Part shown: one piece after another, positions 27,737-35,384 of the stretch
Layout: every line of letters begins with the position of its first letter
How positions within the stretch are numbered: the first letter of the stretch is position 1
From: Parasulfuritortus sp036391875
GTDB taxonomy: Bacteria; Pseudomonadota; Gammaproteobacteria; Burkholderiales; Thiobacillaceae
DNA: 64,000 nucleotides
Assembly (NCBI GenBank): GCA_036391875.1
Contig: DASVZA010000041.1
Span: 124,001 to 188,000, forward strand
Direction of reading: 5' to 3'
Translations under genes and position numbers: made by a program
The notes under the pieces: generated by a model
The model's input: only the letters and a program-made list of their open reading frames with translations
Database searches by the model: none
Told to the model about the DNA's origin: nothing

Positions 27737-29581
27737 ATGGGCCTGTTCAATGCCAGGAGAAGCCATTACGTCGACACCGACATCCTCGTGGTCGGCGGCG
27801 GCTTCGCCGGCTGCGGTGCGACCTACGAGGCGCGCTACTGGGGCCGGGATCTCAAGATCACCTTGGTCGAGAAAGCCAACATCGAACGCAGCGGGGCCGT
27901 GGCCCACGGCCTGTCGGCGATCAACTGCTACATGGGCATGCGCTGGGGCGAGAACCAGCCGGACGATTTCGTGCGCTACGCCCGCGGCGACCTGATGGGG
28001 CTGGTGCGGGAAGACCTGCTGTTCGACATCGCCCGGCACGTCGACGCCACGGTGCACAAGTTCGAGGAATGGGGGCTGCCGATCATCCAGAATCCGGAGA
28101 CCGGCCATTACCAGCGGGAAGGCAAGTGGCAGATCATGATCCACGGCGAGAGCTACAAGCCCATCATCGCGGAGGCCGCGCGGAAATCCGCCACGCAGGT
28201 GTTCAACCACATCATGGTCACCCATCTGCTGATGGACTCGGCGCGCCCCAACCGGGTAGCCGGCGCCGTCGGCTTCAGCGTCCGGGACGGCGATCTTTAC
28301 GTGTTCAGGGCCAAAGCCGTGATCGTCGCCGCCGGCGGTGGCTCCCACATCTTCCGGCCCCGGTCCATCGGCGAAGGCGCGGGCCGGACCTGGTACGCCC
28401 CCTGGAGCAGCGCTTCGGCCTACGGCCTGTTAATGGAGGCAGGCGCGCAGATGATCCAGATGGAGAACCGCATCGTGCTCGCCCGCTTCAAGGACGGCTA
28501 CGGCCCGGTCGGCGCCTGGTTCCTGCTGCTCAAGGCCTTTGCCACCAACGCCTACGGCGAGGACTACGAGGCCGCGCACCTCGAGAAGATCAAGGCCATG
28601 GTCGGCAAATACGCCGAGACCACGCCTATGCCCACCTGCCTGCGCAACCACGCCATGCTGGAGGAGATCAAGGCCGGCCGCGGGCCTATCTACATGCATA
28701 CCCAGGAAGTACTGGATACCAAGGAGAAGGAGGAGATCGGCTGGGAGGACTTCCTCGATATGACGGTGGACCAGGCGGTGGTCTGGGCCTCCCAGAACAT
28801 CGATCCCAAGGAACAGCCCTCGGAACTGATCACCTCCGAGCCCTATGTCATGGGCTCCCACGCCACCTGTTCCGGTGCCTGGGCCAGCGGGCCGGAGGAT
28901 TGCGCCCCGGCCGACTACCAGTGGGGCTACAACCGGATGACCACCGTCGAAGGACTGTTCGGGGCCGGCGACACCATCGGCGGATCCGCCCACAAGTTCT
29001 CCTCGGGCTCCTTCACCGAAGGCAGGATCGCCGGCAAGTCAGCCGTCAAGTACGTGCGGGATGCGGCCAGAAATCCGCCCGACGTGGACGAGGCGCAGAT
29101 CAAGAGGATCGAAGCGGCCGTCTTCAGGCCGCTGGAGCACTACCGAATCTACCGCAACGAAATCGTGGCCGGCAGCGTGTCGCCGAGCTACATCACACCG
29201 CTGCAGGGCCTGCAGCGGCTTGAAAAACTCATGGACGAGTACGCCGGCGGCATCAGCACCTTCTACGTGACCAGCGAACCGATGCTCAAGCGCGGACTGG
29301 AACTCATGCGCATGCTACGGGAAGACCTCGACCAGCTCGGCGCCGAGGACTTGCACCAGCTGCAGCGGGCATGGGAACTCAGGCACCGCGCCCTGACTGC
29401 CGAGGCCGTGCTCAGGCATACGCTGTACCGGCCGGAAACCCGTTGGCCGGGCTACTACTATCGGGCCGATCATCCCCAGTTGGATGATCGCGAATGGCAT
29501 GTTTTCACCGCTTCCCAATACGACGCTCGGGCGGATGAATGGCACATGGCCAAGCTCCCGGTGTACCACATCATCACTTGA
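27737..29581 (+). CDS. aprA: APS reductase alpha subunit (flavoprotein)
   Basis: 614 residues, the normal family length. It has an N-terminal FAD dinucleotide-binding motif (ILVVGGGFAGCGATYEA) and a fumarate reductase/succinate dehydrogenase flavoprotein core. The segment VGGSAHKFSSGSFTEGRIAGKSA lies at the flavin site, and the C-terminal domain includes ETRWPGYYYRADHP. It catalyses the reversible interconversion of APS and sulfite plus AMP. The operon aprM-aprB-aprA ends here; a convergent gene begins 41 bp on. Confidence 0.96.
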   Translation: MGLFNARRSHYVDTDILVVGGGFAGCGATYEARYWGRDLKITLVEKANIERSGAVAHGLSAINCYMGMRWGENQPDDFVRYARGDLMGLVREDLLFDIARHVDATVHKFEEWGLPIIQNPETGHYQREGKWQIMIHGESYKPIIAEAARKSATQVFNHIMVTHLLMDSARPNRVAGAVGFSVRDGDLYVFRAKAVIVAAGGGSHIFRPRSIGEGAGRTWYAPWSSASAYGLLMEAGAQMIQMENRIVLARFKDGYGPVGAWFLLLKAFATNAYGEDYEAAHLEKIKAMVGKYAETTPMPTCLRNHAMLEEIKAGRGPIYMHTQEVLDTKEKEEIGWEDFLDMTVDQAVVWASQNIDPKEQPSELITSEPYVMGSHATCSGAWASGPEDCAPADYQWGYNRMTTVEGLFGAGDTIGGSAHKFSSGSFTEGRIAGKSAVKYVRDAARNPPDVDEAQIKRIEAAVFRPLEHYRIYRNEIVAGSVSPSYITPLQGLQRLEKLMDEYAGGISTFYVTSEPMLKRGLELMRMLREDLDQLGAEDLHQLQRAWELRHRALTAEAVLRHTLYRPETRWPGYYYRADHPQLDDREWHVFTASQYDARADEWHMAKLPVYHIIT

Positions 29582-29622
29582 AGACCACCTAGACCGCCGA
29601 GACAACCCACCACGCGAACCAT

Positions 29623-30078
29623 TCAGGCGGCGTGCAGATAGCGTTCCTTGGCGGCCCTGGCCTCTCGTGCCTGTTTCGGCGTATAGGCCTTGCCCGACCA
29701 AAGCATGCTGTAGGCTATTTCCTCATTGCCGTTCTCGCACATTTCGAGAACCTTGGCGAACAAGGGCTGGAAGGTCGCAGAGCGATGTGATCGTTCATGG
29801 TCATCGAACGACTGCCAGAAGGTCACGATCAGCGCCTCCCTACCTTTCAGCGAGCTCCCCACCGGCTGGCCGATGGTAGAACCCTCGTTTGAAATCCGGC
29901 CCGAGTTCATGGCCACGAAACCGCCCACAAAGCCGGTCTCCGAATGGTAGGTCTTCACGTTCTCACACAATTCCGCCACCCTCAATTCCAGTTCGTCGAT
30001 GTCGTATCCTGGCTTGAGGATCACCCGGTTCACAGTCACCACACCATCGGTCTTGAAGCCGTGAATAAGTTCAGACAT
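29623..30078 (-). CDS. SOR-like / dimeric alpha-beta-barrel protein with HxxxH iron motif
   Basis: 151 residues behind GGAGAA. The segment GFVGGFV (50-56), then ALIVTFWQSFDDHERSHR (82-99), strongly recalls the N-terminal half of sulfur oxygenase reductase, where TFWKxWKDHExxHR supplies the two iron-binding histidines. Here His94 and His98 keep the H-x3-H spacing; Glu119/120 is close to the third-ligand position, and Cys38 lies near that of the catalytic cysteine. True SORs have about 310 residues with two such modules; this has one. It sits tail to tail with aprA, consistent with sulfur chemistry. An antibiotic-biosynthesis-monooxygenase-like role is the alternative. Confidence 0.55.
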   Translation of the reverse strand: MSELIHGFKTDGVVTVNRVILKPGYDIDELELRVAELCENVKTYHSETGFVGGFVAMNSGRISNEGSTIGQPVGSSLKGREALIVTFWQSFDDHERSHRSATFQPLFAKVLEMCENGNEEIAYSMLWSGKAYTPKQAREARAAKERYLHAA

Positions 30079-30107
30079 TGGTTTTCTCCTTAACGAAAAT
30101 CATGAAC

Positions 30108-30121
30108 CACATATCAATGTG
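30108..30121. promoter_or_regulatory. Short palindrome upstream of the SOR-like gene
   Basis: CACAT-ATCA-ATGTG is a perfect 5-bp inverted repeat 30 bp upstream of the minus-strand ATG at 30078. It is a possible operator; nothing ties it to a named regulator. Confidence 0.3.
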
Positions 30122-30199
30122 ACTGTGAGCCGACAAAAAAGATCAGCCGTATGGAACTCAATATTTTTTATTACCAGGTCATGGGATAGGCAGATCTTC

Positions 30200-30415
30200 C
30201 TGGGGCTGAGTGGCTTCACCCTTCAGCCAGATCTCTTCAGCCCTGCCCGTGATAACACCGCGCTGATGCAGGTCATGGACCGGATCAACGCACAGTGGGG
30301 CCGGGGCACCTTGTGCTCGGCCGCGCAGGGGGTGACCAAGACTTGGCGAATGAAGCGCGAGCAGAAGTCGCCGGGCTACACTACGGACTGGAACCAGATC
30401 CCCGTCGTGTGCTGA
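30200..30415 (+). pseudogene. umuC C-terminal remnant
   Basis: The frame encodes LQPDLFSPARD and then VMDRINAQWGRGTLCSAAQG, TWRMKREQKSPGYTTDWNQIPVV, ending in a normal stop. This is the C-terminal tail (DUF4113) of the Y-family polymerase UmuC. The catalytic palm, finger and little-finger domains are absent, and the DNA upstream does not encode UmuC, so only about 70 of roughly 420 residues remain. It abuts the HMCES gene by 2 bp, a natural neighbour of umuC, indicating a decayed SOS mutagenesis operon. Confidence 0.8.
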
Positions 30416-30417
30416 TC

Positions 30418-30948
30418 ATGTGTGGACATTTTGCCCTCAAGGCGCCGCCAGCCAAGCTGGCAAGCTACTTTGGCCTGGATGAAGTCGCCGACTTCGCGCC
30501 GCGCTACAACATCCCGCCGGGGACCGATATCCCGGTCATCCGCCAATCGCCTGAACACAGGCGCGTGCTGCACCTTCTCCGCTGGGGACTGGTGCCGCAC
30601 TGGTCCAAGGACCCGAGCGTCGGTGCCAAGCTCAATAACGCCCGTGGCGAGAGCGTGGCCGAGCAGCCTTCGTTCCGGGACGCCTTCAAGCGTCGGCGCT
30701 GCCTCATCCCTGCCGATGGCTTCTACGAGTGGAAAACGGAGGGCAAGATCAAGCTGCCGTACTACATCAGCCTGAAGTCGGGCGAGCCGATGGCCATGGG
30801 CGGCCTGTGGGAAAGCTGGAAGCCCCCCGCCGACGAGATCCAGTCCCTGGTCCGGCCCTACGACGCGGAGGCCATGCAAGCCTGGCCGGTCGACCGCCGG
30901 GTCAGCAAGGCCGCGGACGATGACGCTCGCCTGATCGAGCCGGTCTAG
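30418..30948 (+). CDS. HMCES/YedK-like SOS-response protein with internal deletion
   Basis: 176 residues from ATG 30418. Cys2, which forms the thiazolidine crosslink with abasic DNA, is present, as are Asn74 (LNNARGE) and Glu104 (FYEWK). The usual stretch after GGLWESW that holds the conserved His of the HDRMP motif is missing: DEIQS (near 30845) runs straight into LVRPYDAEAM, the normal C-terminal segment. About 45 residues are deleted in frame compared with the usual ~220. The protein may still be made but lacks one active-site residue, so it is probably impaired. It follows the umuC remnant and is 1 bp from the next gene. Confidence 0.78.
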   Translation: MCGHFALKAPPAKLASYFGLDEVADFAPRYNIPPGTDIPVIRQSPEHRRVLHLLRWGLVPHWSKDPSVGAKLNNARGESVAEQPSFRDAFKRRRCLIPADGFYEWKTEGKIKLPYYISLKSGEPMAMGGLWESWKPPADEIQSLVRPYDAEAMQAWPVDRRVSKAADDDARLIEPV

Positions 30949-30949
30949 C

Positions 30950-32389
30950 ATGACACTGAACCGCCTGGCCTTCGTCGACCTGGAAACGACCGGGGCCAAT
31001 CCCGTCAGCGATCGCATTACCGAGATCGGCATCGTCACGATGGAAGGGAATACCGTCACCCGCTGGAACAGCCTGGTCAATCCCGGCTGCCGCATTCCCC
31101 CTTACATCCAGGTCCTGACTGGCATCACCCCCGACATGGTGGCCGAAGCGCCCAGCTTCGCGTCCCTGGCCGACGAGATTCATCAGCGCCTGCACGGCTA
31201 TACCTTCATCGCCCACAACGCCCGGTTCGACTATGGCTTCCTCAAGAATGAGTTCAAACGGCTGGGCCAGCGGTTCCAGGCCGATGTCATCTGCACGGTC
31301 AAGCTGTCCAGGCGGCTCTTTCCGCAGTTCCACCGACACAATCTCGACAGTCTCATCGAGCGTCATCACCTGCAGGTGAGCCATCGGCATCGGGCCCTGG
31401 GTGACGCCGAGGCGATCTGGCAATTCTGGCATCAGCTGCAAACCAGTCCGGGACAGGAGGTCCTGAACGAAGCGATTGGCCATCAACTCAAGCGCCCGAC
31501 CCTGCCCCCCAATCTCGATCCGGAGATCCTGGACGACATTCCCGACCTGCCCGGCGTGTACCTGATCTACGGCGAGGGCGACGTCCTGCTGTACGTGGGC
31601 AAGAGCGTCAATTTGCGACAACGGGTCCTCTCGCACTTCAATGCCGACACCCGGGAATACCGGGAATTGCGTCTGGGCCAGCAGACCCACCGGATCGAGT
31701 GGCGAGAAACCGTGGGTGAGCTGGGGGCCTTGCTGCTGGAGTCGCGCCTCATCAAGGAACTCCATCCCGTCCATAACCGGAAGCTGCGCCAGAATGAGGA
31801 AATATGCAGTTGGCGATTGGTCGAGAAAGCACCGGGCGATTACCGGCCGCAGCTGATCTGTGGCGATGCCCTGGATCTGTCGAGCGGCGAGAGCCTGTAT
31901 GGACTGTTCACCAGCAAGCGGGAAGCGAACCACGCGCTCAGGAGCATTGCCGAAGCCAATCAGCTATGCCTCGCCGTCCTCGGCCTCGAGAAAACCACTG
32001 GGGCCGGCCGTGCCTGCTTTGCCTACCAGGTGCACCAGTGCCAGGGGGCCTGCATCGGCAAGGAGCCGATCGGCATGCACAGCGCCCGCCTGATGGCTGC
32101 CCTGTCGAAGCTGAAACTCAAGTCCTGGCCTTATGATGGACCGATCGGCATCGTGGAACGTGACGAGGTTAGCGAGCGGCAGGAGATCCACGTCGTCCTG
32201 GGTTGGTGCCATTTGGGCACCGCGCGCGATGAGGCTGAACTGGCTGAAATCCTGGCCAGGCATCGCGAGCCGGTATTCGACAGGGATACCTACAAGCTGT
32301 TGACCAAGTACCTCAGTACGCATCCCAAAATCTTGAACCTCAAAACTGGGCATAATCCCTTGCCCACCGCATCTGGTCAGTCATCCTGA
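30950..32389 (+). CDS. DnaQ-like exonuclease fused to GIY-YIG (Cho/UvrC-type) nuclease
   Basis: 479 residues. Residues 1-170 form a DEDDh 3'-5' exonuclease: FVDLETTG (Exo I), HNARFD (Exo II) and HRALGDAE (Exo III). Residues about 200-290 form a GIY-YIG endonuclease like the UvrC N-terminal domain: GVYLIYGEGDVLLYVGKSVNLRQRV, with the downstream ELGALLLESRLIKELHP. The C-terminal part resembles the Cho region after the nuclease, with conserved Cys residues. Such fusions are thought to act in nucleotide excision or processing of damage. It starts 1 bp after the HMCES stop, in keeping with a DNA-damage operon. Confidence 0.85.
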   Translation: MTLNRLAFVDLETTGANPVSDRITEIGIVTMEGNTVTRWNSLVNPGCRIPPYIQVLTGITPDMVAEAPSFASLADEIHQRLHGYTFIAHNARFDYGFLKNEFKRLGQRFQADVICTVKLSRRLFPQFHRHNLDSLIERHHLQVSHRHRALGDAEAIWQFWHQLQTSPGQEVLNEAIGHQLKRPTLPPNLDPEILDDIPDLPGVYLIYGEGDVLLYVGKSVNLRQRVLSHFNADTREYRELRLGQQTHRIEWRETVGELGALLLESRLIKELHPVHNRKLRQNEEICSWRLVEKAPGDYRPQLICGDALDLSSGESLYGLFTSKREANHALRSIAEANQLCLAVLGLEKTTGAGRACFAYQVHQCQGACIGKEPIGMHSARLMAALSKLKLKSWPYDGPIGIVERDEVSERQEIHVVLGWCHLGTARDEAELAEILARHREPVFDRDTYKLLTKYLSTHPKILNLKTGHNPLPTASGQSS

Positions 32390-32431
32390 CCGCGGCACAT
32401 AACATCTTCAACCCGAGAAACACCGCACACC

Positions 32432-32998
32432 ATGATGAAATCGTTTACCTGTCTAGTCACAACCATCGCCCTGGTGGTGAGCGCACCGGCCTGGGCACAC
32501 AGGCGTCATAACGCCGGAGGGATCGACGCAGAAGGCCGCTATAGCGTGGTCTTCCCGGAATCCGCGGCCCTGCCGAATCCTGGGCTCACTCCGGGCGCAA
32601 TCAACCATGCCGTTACGCCAGCCACATTGGCTGAAACGATCTGCCGAAAAGGCGGCTACACCAAGTCGATCCGACCTCCCGAGGCGTACACAGAGAAACT
32701 AAAAAGGGAGCAGATTCGGGAATATGACTACTCCGATTACCGTATGCGGGACTATGAGGAAGACCACCTAATTTCTCTGGAACTGGGTGGCTCTCCTGAT
32801 TCGCCTCGCAACTTGTGGCCGGAGCCTCATCACGTTATCGGTGGCTGGGGAAGTTACGCCAAGGACAAGCTGGAGAACCGATTACATACCTTGGTATGCC
32901 ATCATCGGATCAGCCTGGCTACCGCCCAGCAGACGATCGCGGGCAATTGGATCGATGCCTACAAACGCTATGTTGGTTTCGACCCTAATTCACGTTAG
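32432..32998 (+). CDS. Secreted HNH-like nuclease family protein
   Basis: 188 residues. It has a Sec signal peptide (MMKSFTCLVTTIALVVSAPAWA, cleavage after AWA). The core motif YEEDHLISLELGGSPDSPRNLWPEP resembles the HNH/endonuclease DHxxxLxxGG...NLWP pattern found in small exported proteins. The C terminus is helical (CHHRISLATAQQTIAGNWIDAYKRY). It is presumably periplasmic or secreted. Nuclease activity is inferred from the motif; the substrate is unknown. Confidence 0.6.
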   Translation: MMKSFTCLVTTIALVVSAPAWAHRRHNAGGIDAEGRYSVVFPESAALPNPGLTPGAINHAVTPATLAETICRKGGYTKSIRPPEAYTEKLKREQIREYDYSDYRMRDYEEDHLISLELGGSPDSPRNLWPEPHHVIGGWGSYAKDKLENRLHTLVCHHRISLATAQQTIAGNWIDAYKRYVGFDPNSR

Positions 32999-33000
32999 CA

Positions 33001-33255
33001 ATATGTTTCTGGCAATCTGTACCACACCGGCCAGCCCGGTCACTTCCACTAGCAACAATGGTCGCGGGCAGGTTGTCGGCCTTAGCCGACGCTGGCAGTG
33101 GCTGGACTGGACGGCCGGTGTAGTGCAGGTTGCTTCCGTAAACGGGGTCAATGGTACAAACGCCAGCTTTCCTTTATGGCGAACTCATTCTCCCGCCTCG
33201 TTGCGGTCATTGATGATCGATTGGAAAAATATCCGCTGTACGTGCTTTACCGGAT
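33001..33255. other. Gene-poor stretch downstream of the cassette array
   Basis: No ORF here has coding character or a ribosome-binding site that I would defend. A plus-strand frame ending YVLYRMFDVELRGDAQARRHT runs into the attC-like site and is most likely fortuitous or a relic of a lost cassette. Confidence 0.4.
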
Positions 33256-33318
33256 GTTCGACGTCGAGCTAAGGGGCGACGCGCAAGCGCGGCGTCACAC
33301 TTGAGCGAGGTGTTAGGC
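33256..33318 (-). repeat. attC-like site after the DUF4062 cassette
   Basis: Read on the minus strand, it starts with a perfect R'' box GCCTAAC that contains the TAA stop of the DUF4062 gene, has CGCTCAAG as L''-like box, a GACGCCGCG/CGCGTC hairpin core and CTTAGCTCGACGT. The final R' box is decayed (GTCGAAC instead of GTTRRRY). Length about 63 bp, as usual for integron attC sites. Confidence 0.6.
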
Positions 33319-34431
33319 CTCATGTTGTGCGCCGCCACCTTCGTCTTCCTCTTCTATTTCGCCCGGCTGAAGATCATCCTCAAGCGGCTCTCGGTGAATC
33401 GCGCGTAGCTGAACCATCAACGCGTCTCCGTATGCGGTGAGTGTCCAGTACGTGCCAATATCCTTGACGCTTCGTTTCTTGTCATTGATCTTGATGAGTC
33501 CGAGTGCTCTCAACTGAATGATGCACGTGTCGATTTCACTAGATACGTGGGAAAACTCGATCAGACTTTTGTCTTTGAACTTCTTGTTGCTCTGATAAAC
33601 GCGATTGGCCTCTTGAGAGATGAAGTCCTTGAGGGCGTTACGGAGCATATGATCAGTTGCTTCGTTTGTCATCGTCGGTGCCACTGCGCCGAAAATTTGA
33701 TTCCAGGTGGGGTTGATTGACCCCCGGAATCGCAAATCCTCATTGTGAGGGTAGCGGGATCTGTGAGGTCGAGCTGTAAACATCACAGAAAGATCGACAC
33801 GATCACTGCCTTGCGCTAGCCCCTCAGTGCCCGGAGGCGGACCGGCATCTCGCGCTGCTGAAGCGGATTCCAATTCGGCGACACGATTGCGAAGGGTCAG
33901 GACCTCGACAAGCGTTGCGCCGGTTGGCACCTCGTCTGCTCGCACCCATCCGACCATTGGCTGTCGCTTGATGATCGCGGTCAGGCCCACAATCACCTTT
34001 GACTTTAGATCTTCAGAGTTCTTCCAGTAGACGCAGGTGTGGCGCTTCTCAATCTTTTCGCGGAACGCGCTGAGTCGCTTCCATGCTACCGCGTCGGTCT
34101 CCGTCTTATCCCGAGGAAGATTGTCTGGATTCTCATGCAGCAGAGGAATGACAGGCTTCTTAGTGGCCAGGGCATAGTCATATTCCTTCTCGGTATAACC
34201 GATCCCTGCCTCGTCAAGCGACCCGTAGCGGCCGCCAATGATGAGGACGTAATAATCGGATGCGTCGATAACATCCTTGATTAGCTGCCATGCTGAAGCA
34301 TCTGTGGCAGGAAATAGCTCCATGCCAGCAGGCATGTGATCCAGTTCAAGAATTGCCTTGAGCACAGCCTGGCGTTCATCCTTTAGGTCCGTGAAAGTGG
34401 AACTAACGAAGACTTGGTAGCGTTTGTCCAT
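33313..34431 (-). CDS. DUF4062 protein in an integron-type cassette
   Basis: 372 residues from ATG 34431 behind GGAGA. The N-terminal ~110 residues are a DUF4062 domain: KRYQVFVSSTFTDLKDERQAV, then YYVLIIGGRYGS and GIGYTEKEYDYA, a Rossmann-like fold related to TIR and deoxyribosyltransferase domains. A coiled-coil stretch (VLTLRNRVAELESASAA) follows near residues 175-195. The C-terminal ~130 residues look like a winged helix, then an acidic tail. DUF4062 is frequent in multidomain proteins of suspected conflict or defence function. The gene fills one cassette, bounded by attC-like sites, with its stop inside the R'' box. Confidence 0.72.
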   Translation of the reverse strand: MDKRYQVFVSSTFTDLKDERQAVLKAILELDHMPAGMELFPATDASAWQLIKDVIDASDYYVLIIGGRYGSLDEAGIGYTEKEYDYALATKKPVIPLLHENPDNLPRDKTETDAVAWKRLSAFREKIEKRHTCVYWKNSEDLKSKVIVGLTAIIKRQPMVGWVRADEVPTGATLVEVLTLRNRVAELESASAARDAGPPPGTEGLAQGSDRVDLSVMFTARPHRSRYPHNEDLRFRGSINPTWNQIFGAVAPTMTNEATDHMLRNALKDFISQEANRVYQSNKKFKDKSLIEFSHVSSEIDTCIIQLRALGLIKINDKKRSVKDIGTYWTLTAYGDALMVQLRAIHREPLEDDLQPGEIEEEDEGGGAQHEA

Positions 34432-34448
34432 AGAGAAGTCTCCGCGAG

Positions 34449-34515
34449 GCCTAACGTAGGAATTCACCGGTCTGCGCGGCTTTTCGCGCAGGTCCGGTGG
34501 AATGATGGATTAGCC
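34449..34515 (-). repeat. attC-like site between the GNAT and DUF4062 cassettes
   Basis: On the minus strand it runs from GGCTAAT (degenerate R'') to a consensus R' box GTTAGGC, 67 bp. The arms ATTCCACCGG...TGCGCG and CGCGCA...CCGGTGAAT pair, apart from one extra C in the left arm, like the extrahelical base typical of folded attC bottom strands. The DUF4062 start lies 18 bp after the R' box. Confidence 0.7.
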
Positions 34516-35027
34516 GGCGTCTTTGCCAGCGATAGAACCTGAATACCAGGGACAACTGGCAGGCCGACACCAGCAGACAATGGATATTCCTCCACCTCCC
34601 CAGTAAGAAAATAGCCGCGCCGTTCGTAGAACGCCAAGAGTTCTGGTCGTGAGGATAAAACCGACATCTTGAGTACAGAAGCCCCGAAATGTTTCGTGGC
34701 ATATGCCTCGGCGTGGAGCAGCATTTGCTTACCGATACCTTGGGCTTGCAGCGTGGGATTGGTCGCCAGCATGCCAATGTAAGCGCCGGACTCGCCTCCT
34801 TGCACATGCACACATGCCACGATTTGCGGCCCGAGACACAAGAGAAGAATTGTAGACTGCTCGTGAAATAGAGAAAGCACTTGCTCAGTAGTCGTTCTTT
34901 CACCAGCCACCAAGTTTGCTTCGTGTGTCCAGCCCGCATCTTGCGGAGAAGGCCGGTAGGCTTTATTCACGAGGGCCGCAATTTCTTTGGCGTCTGCTTC
35001 ATAAGCGATACGTAGTTCCAGAGGCAT
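34464..35027 (-). CDS. GNAT N-acetyltransferase in an integron-type cassette
   Basis: 187 residues. It begins MPLELRIAYEADAKEIAALVNKAYR. Motif A is GMLATNPTLQAQGIGKQML (acetyl-CoA pyrophosphate loop QGIGKQ) and the C-terminal region is LLAFYERRGYF, typical of the GNAT fold. The last ~20 codons run through the attC-like site (PSFHRTCAKSRADR), so the original stop in the R'' box has been lost and the tail is attC-encoded. The substrate is unknown; small-molecule acetyltransferases are common integron cargo. Confidence 0.8.
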   Translation of the reverse strand: MPLELRIAYEADAKEIAALVNKAYRPSPQDAGWTHEANLVAGERTTTEQVLSLFHEQSTILLLCLGPQIVACVHVQGGESGAYIGMLATNPTLQAQGIGKQMLLHAEAYATKHFGASVLKMSVLSSRPELLAFYERRGYFLTGEVEEYPLSAGVGLPVVPGIQVLSLAKTPANPSFHRTCAKSRADR

Positions 35028-35384
35028 TCGGGTTGCCTTGGCTTAAGCCGGCTAACAGTTATTCAAGAGCCCCATGGGTCCGGGCATTTTTTAATATAGA
35101 GTCCCGGTAAAACGGGACTTAACTTGTTGATCAATGGTCACTGTTGTTATCTCCTGGTCTCCATATGCATGTATGAAAAGGTGAACGTGGCTTGAGCTTA
35201 GCGCATGGCAATAATGCTTGCCATCCCAAGGTCTCCAATTGGTCCTGTTGCGACACCTTGGCCACCTACGACAGAAACCTGCGCTACATCGGCCCTTCTG
35301 ACAGGCCACTGCCAACGACAGCAACGGCCGAACAGCAGAAATACAGAATTAAAATAAATTGGCCGGATCACCCGGCCAATTTGA
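35028..35384. other. Intergenic region upstream of the cassettes
   Basis: It holds a GTTAGCC core on the minus strand (35050-35056, 23 bp upstream of the GNAT start) that may be the insertion point of the cassette array, and a small hairpin at 35101-35118 (GTCCCG/CGGGAC). A 16-codon GTG ORF behind AGGAG (minus strand, ending at 35091) may be a leader peptide but is unproven. The cbbO terminator is at the right edge. No integrase gene is visible. Confidence 0.45.
35356..35382 (-). terminator. Terminator of the cbb operon
   Basis: A perfect 11-bp stem (AAATTGGCCGG / CCGGCCAATTT) with a 5-nt loop lies 3 bp after the cbbO stop. On the minus strand it is followed by ATTTTAATT. It is symmetric enough to act in both directions. 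Confidence 0.8.

Noticed and set aside
33098..33304. Plus-strand ORF ending in the attC-like site
   Set aside because: No ribosome-binding site, and its end is encoded by attC sequence; the cassette genes run on the other strand.
35091..35324. Minus-strand ORF of 77 codons between the cassettes and cbbO
   Set aside because: No recognisable motif and a poor start; only its last 16 codons behind AGGAG are mentioned as a possible leader.
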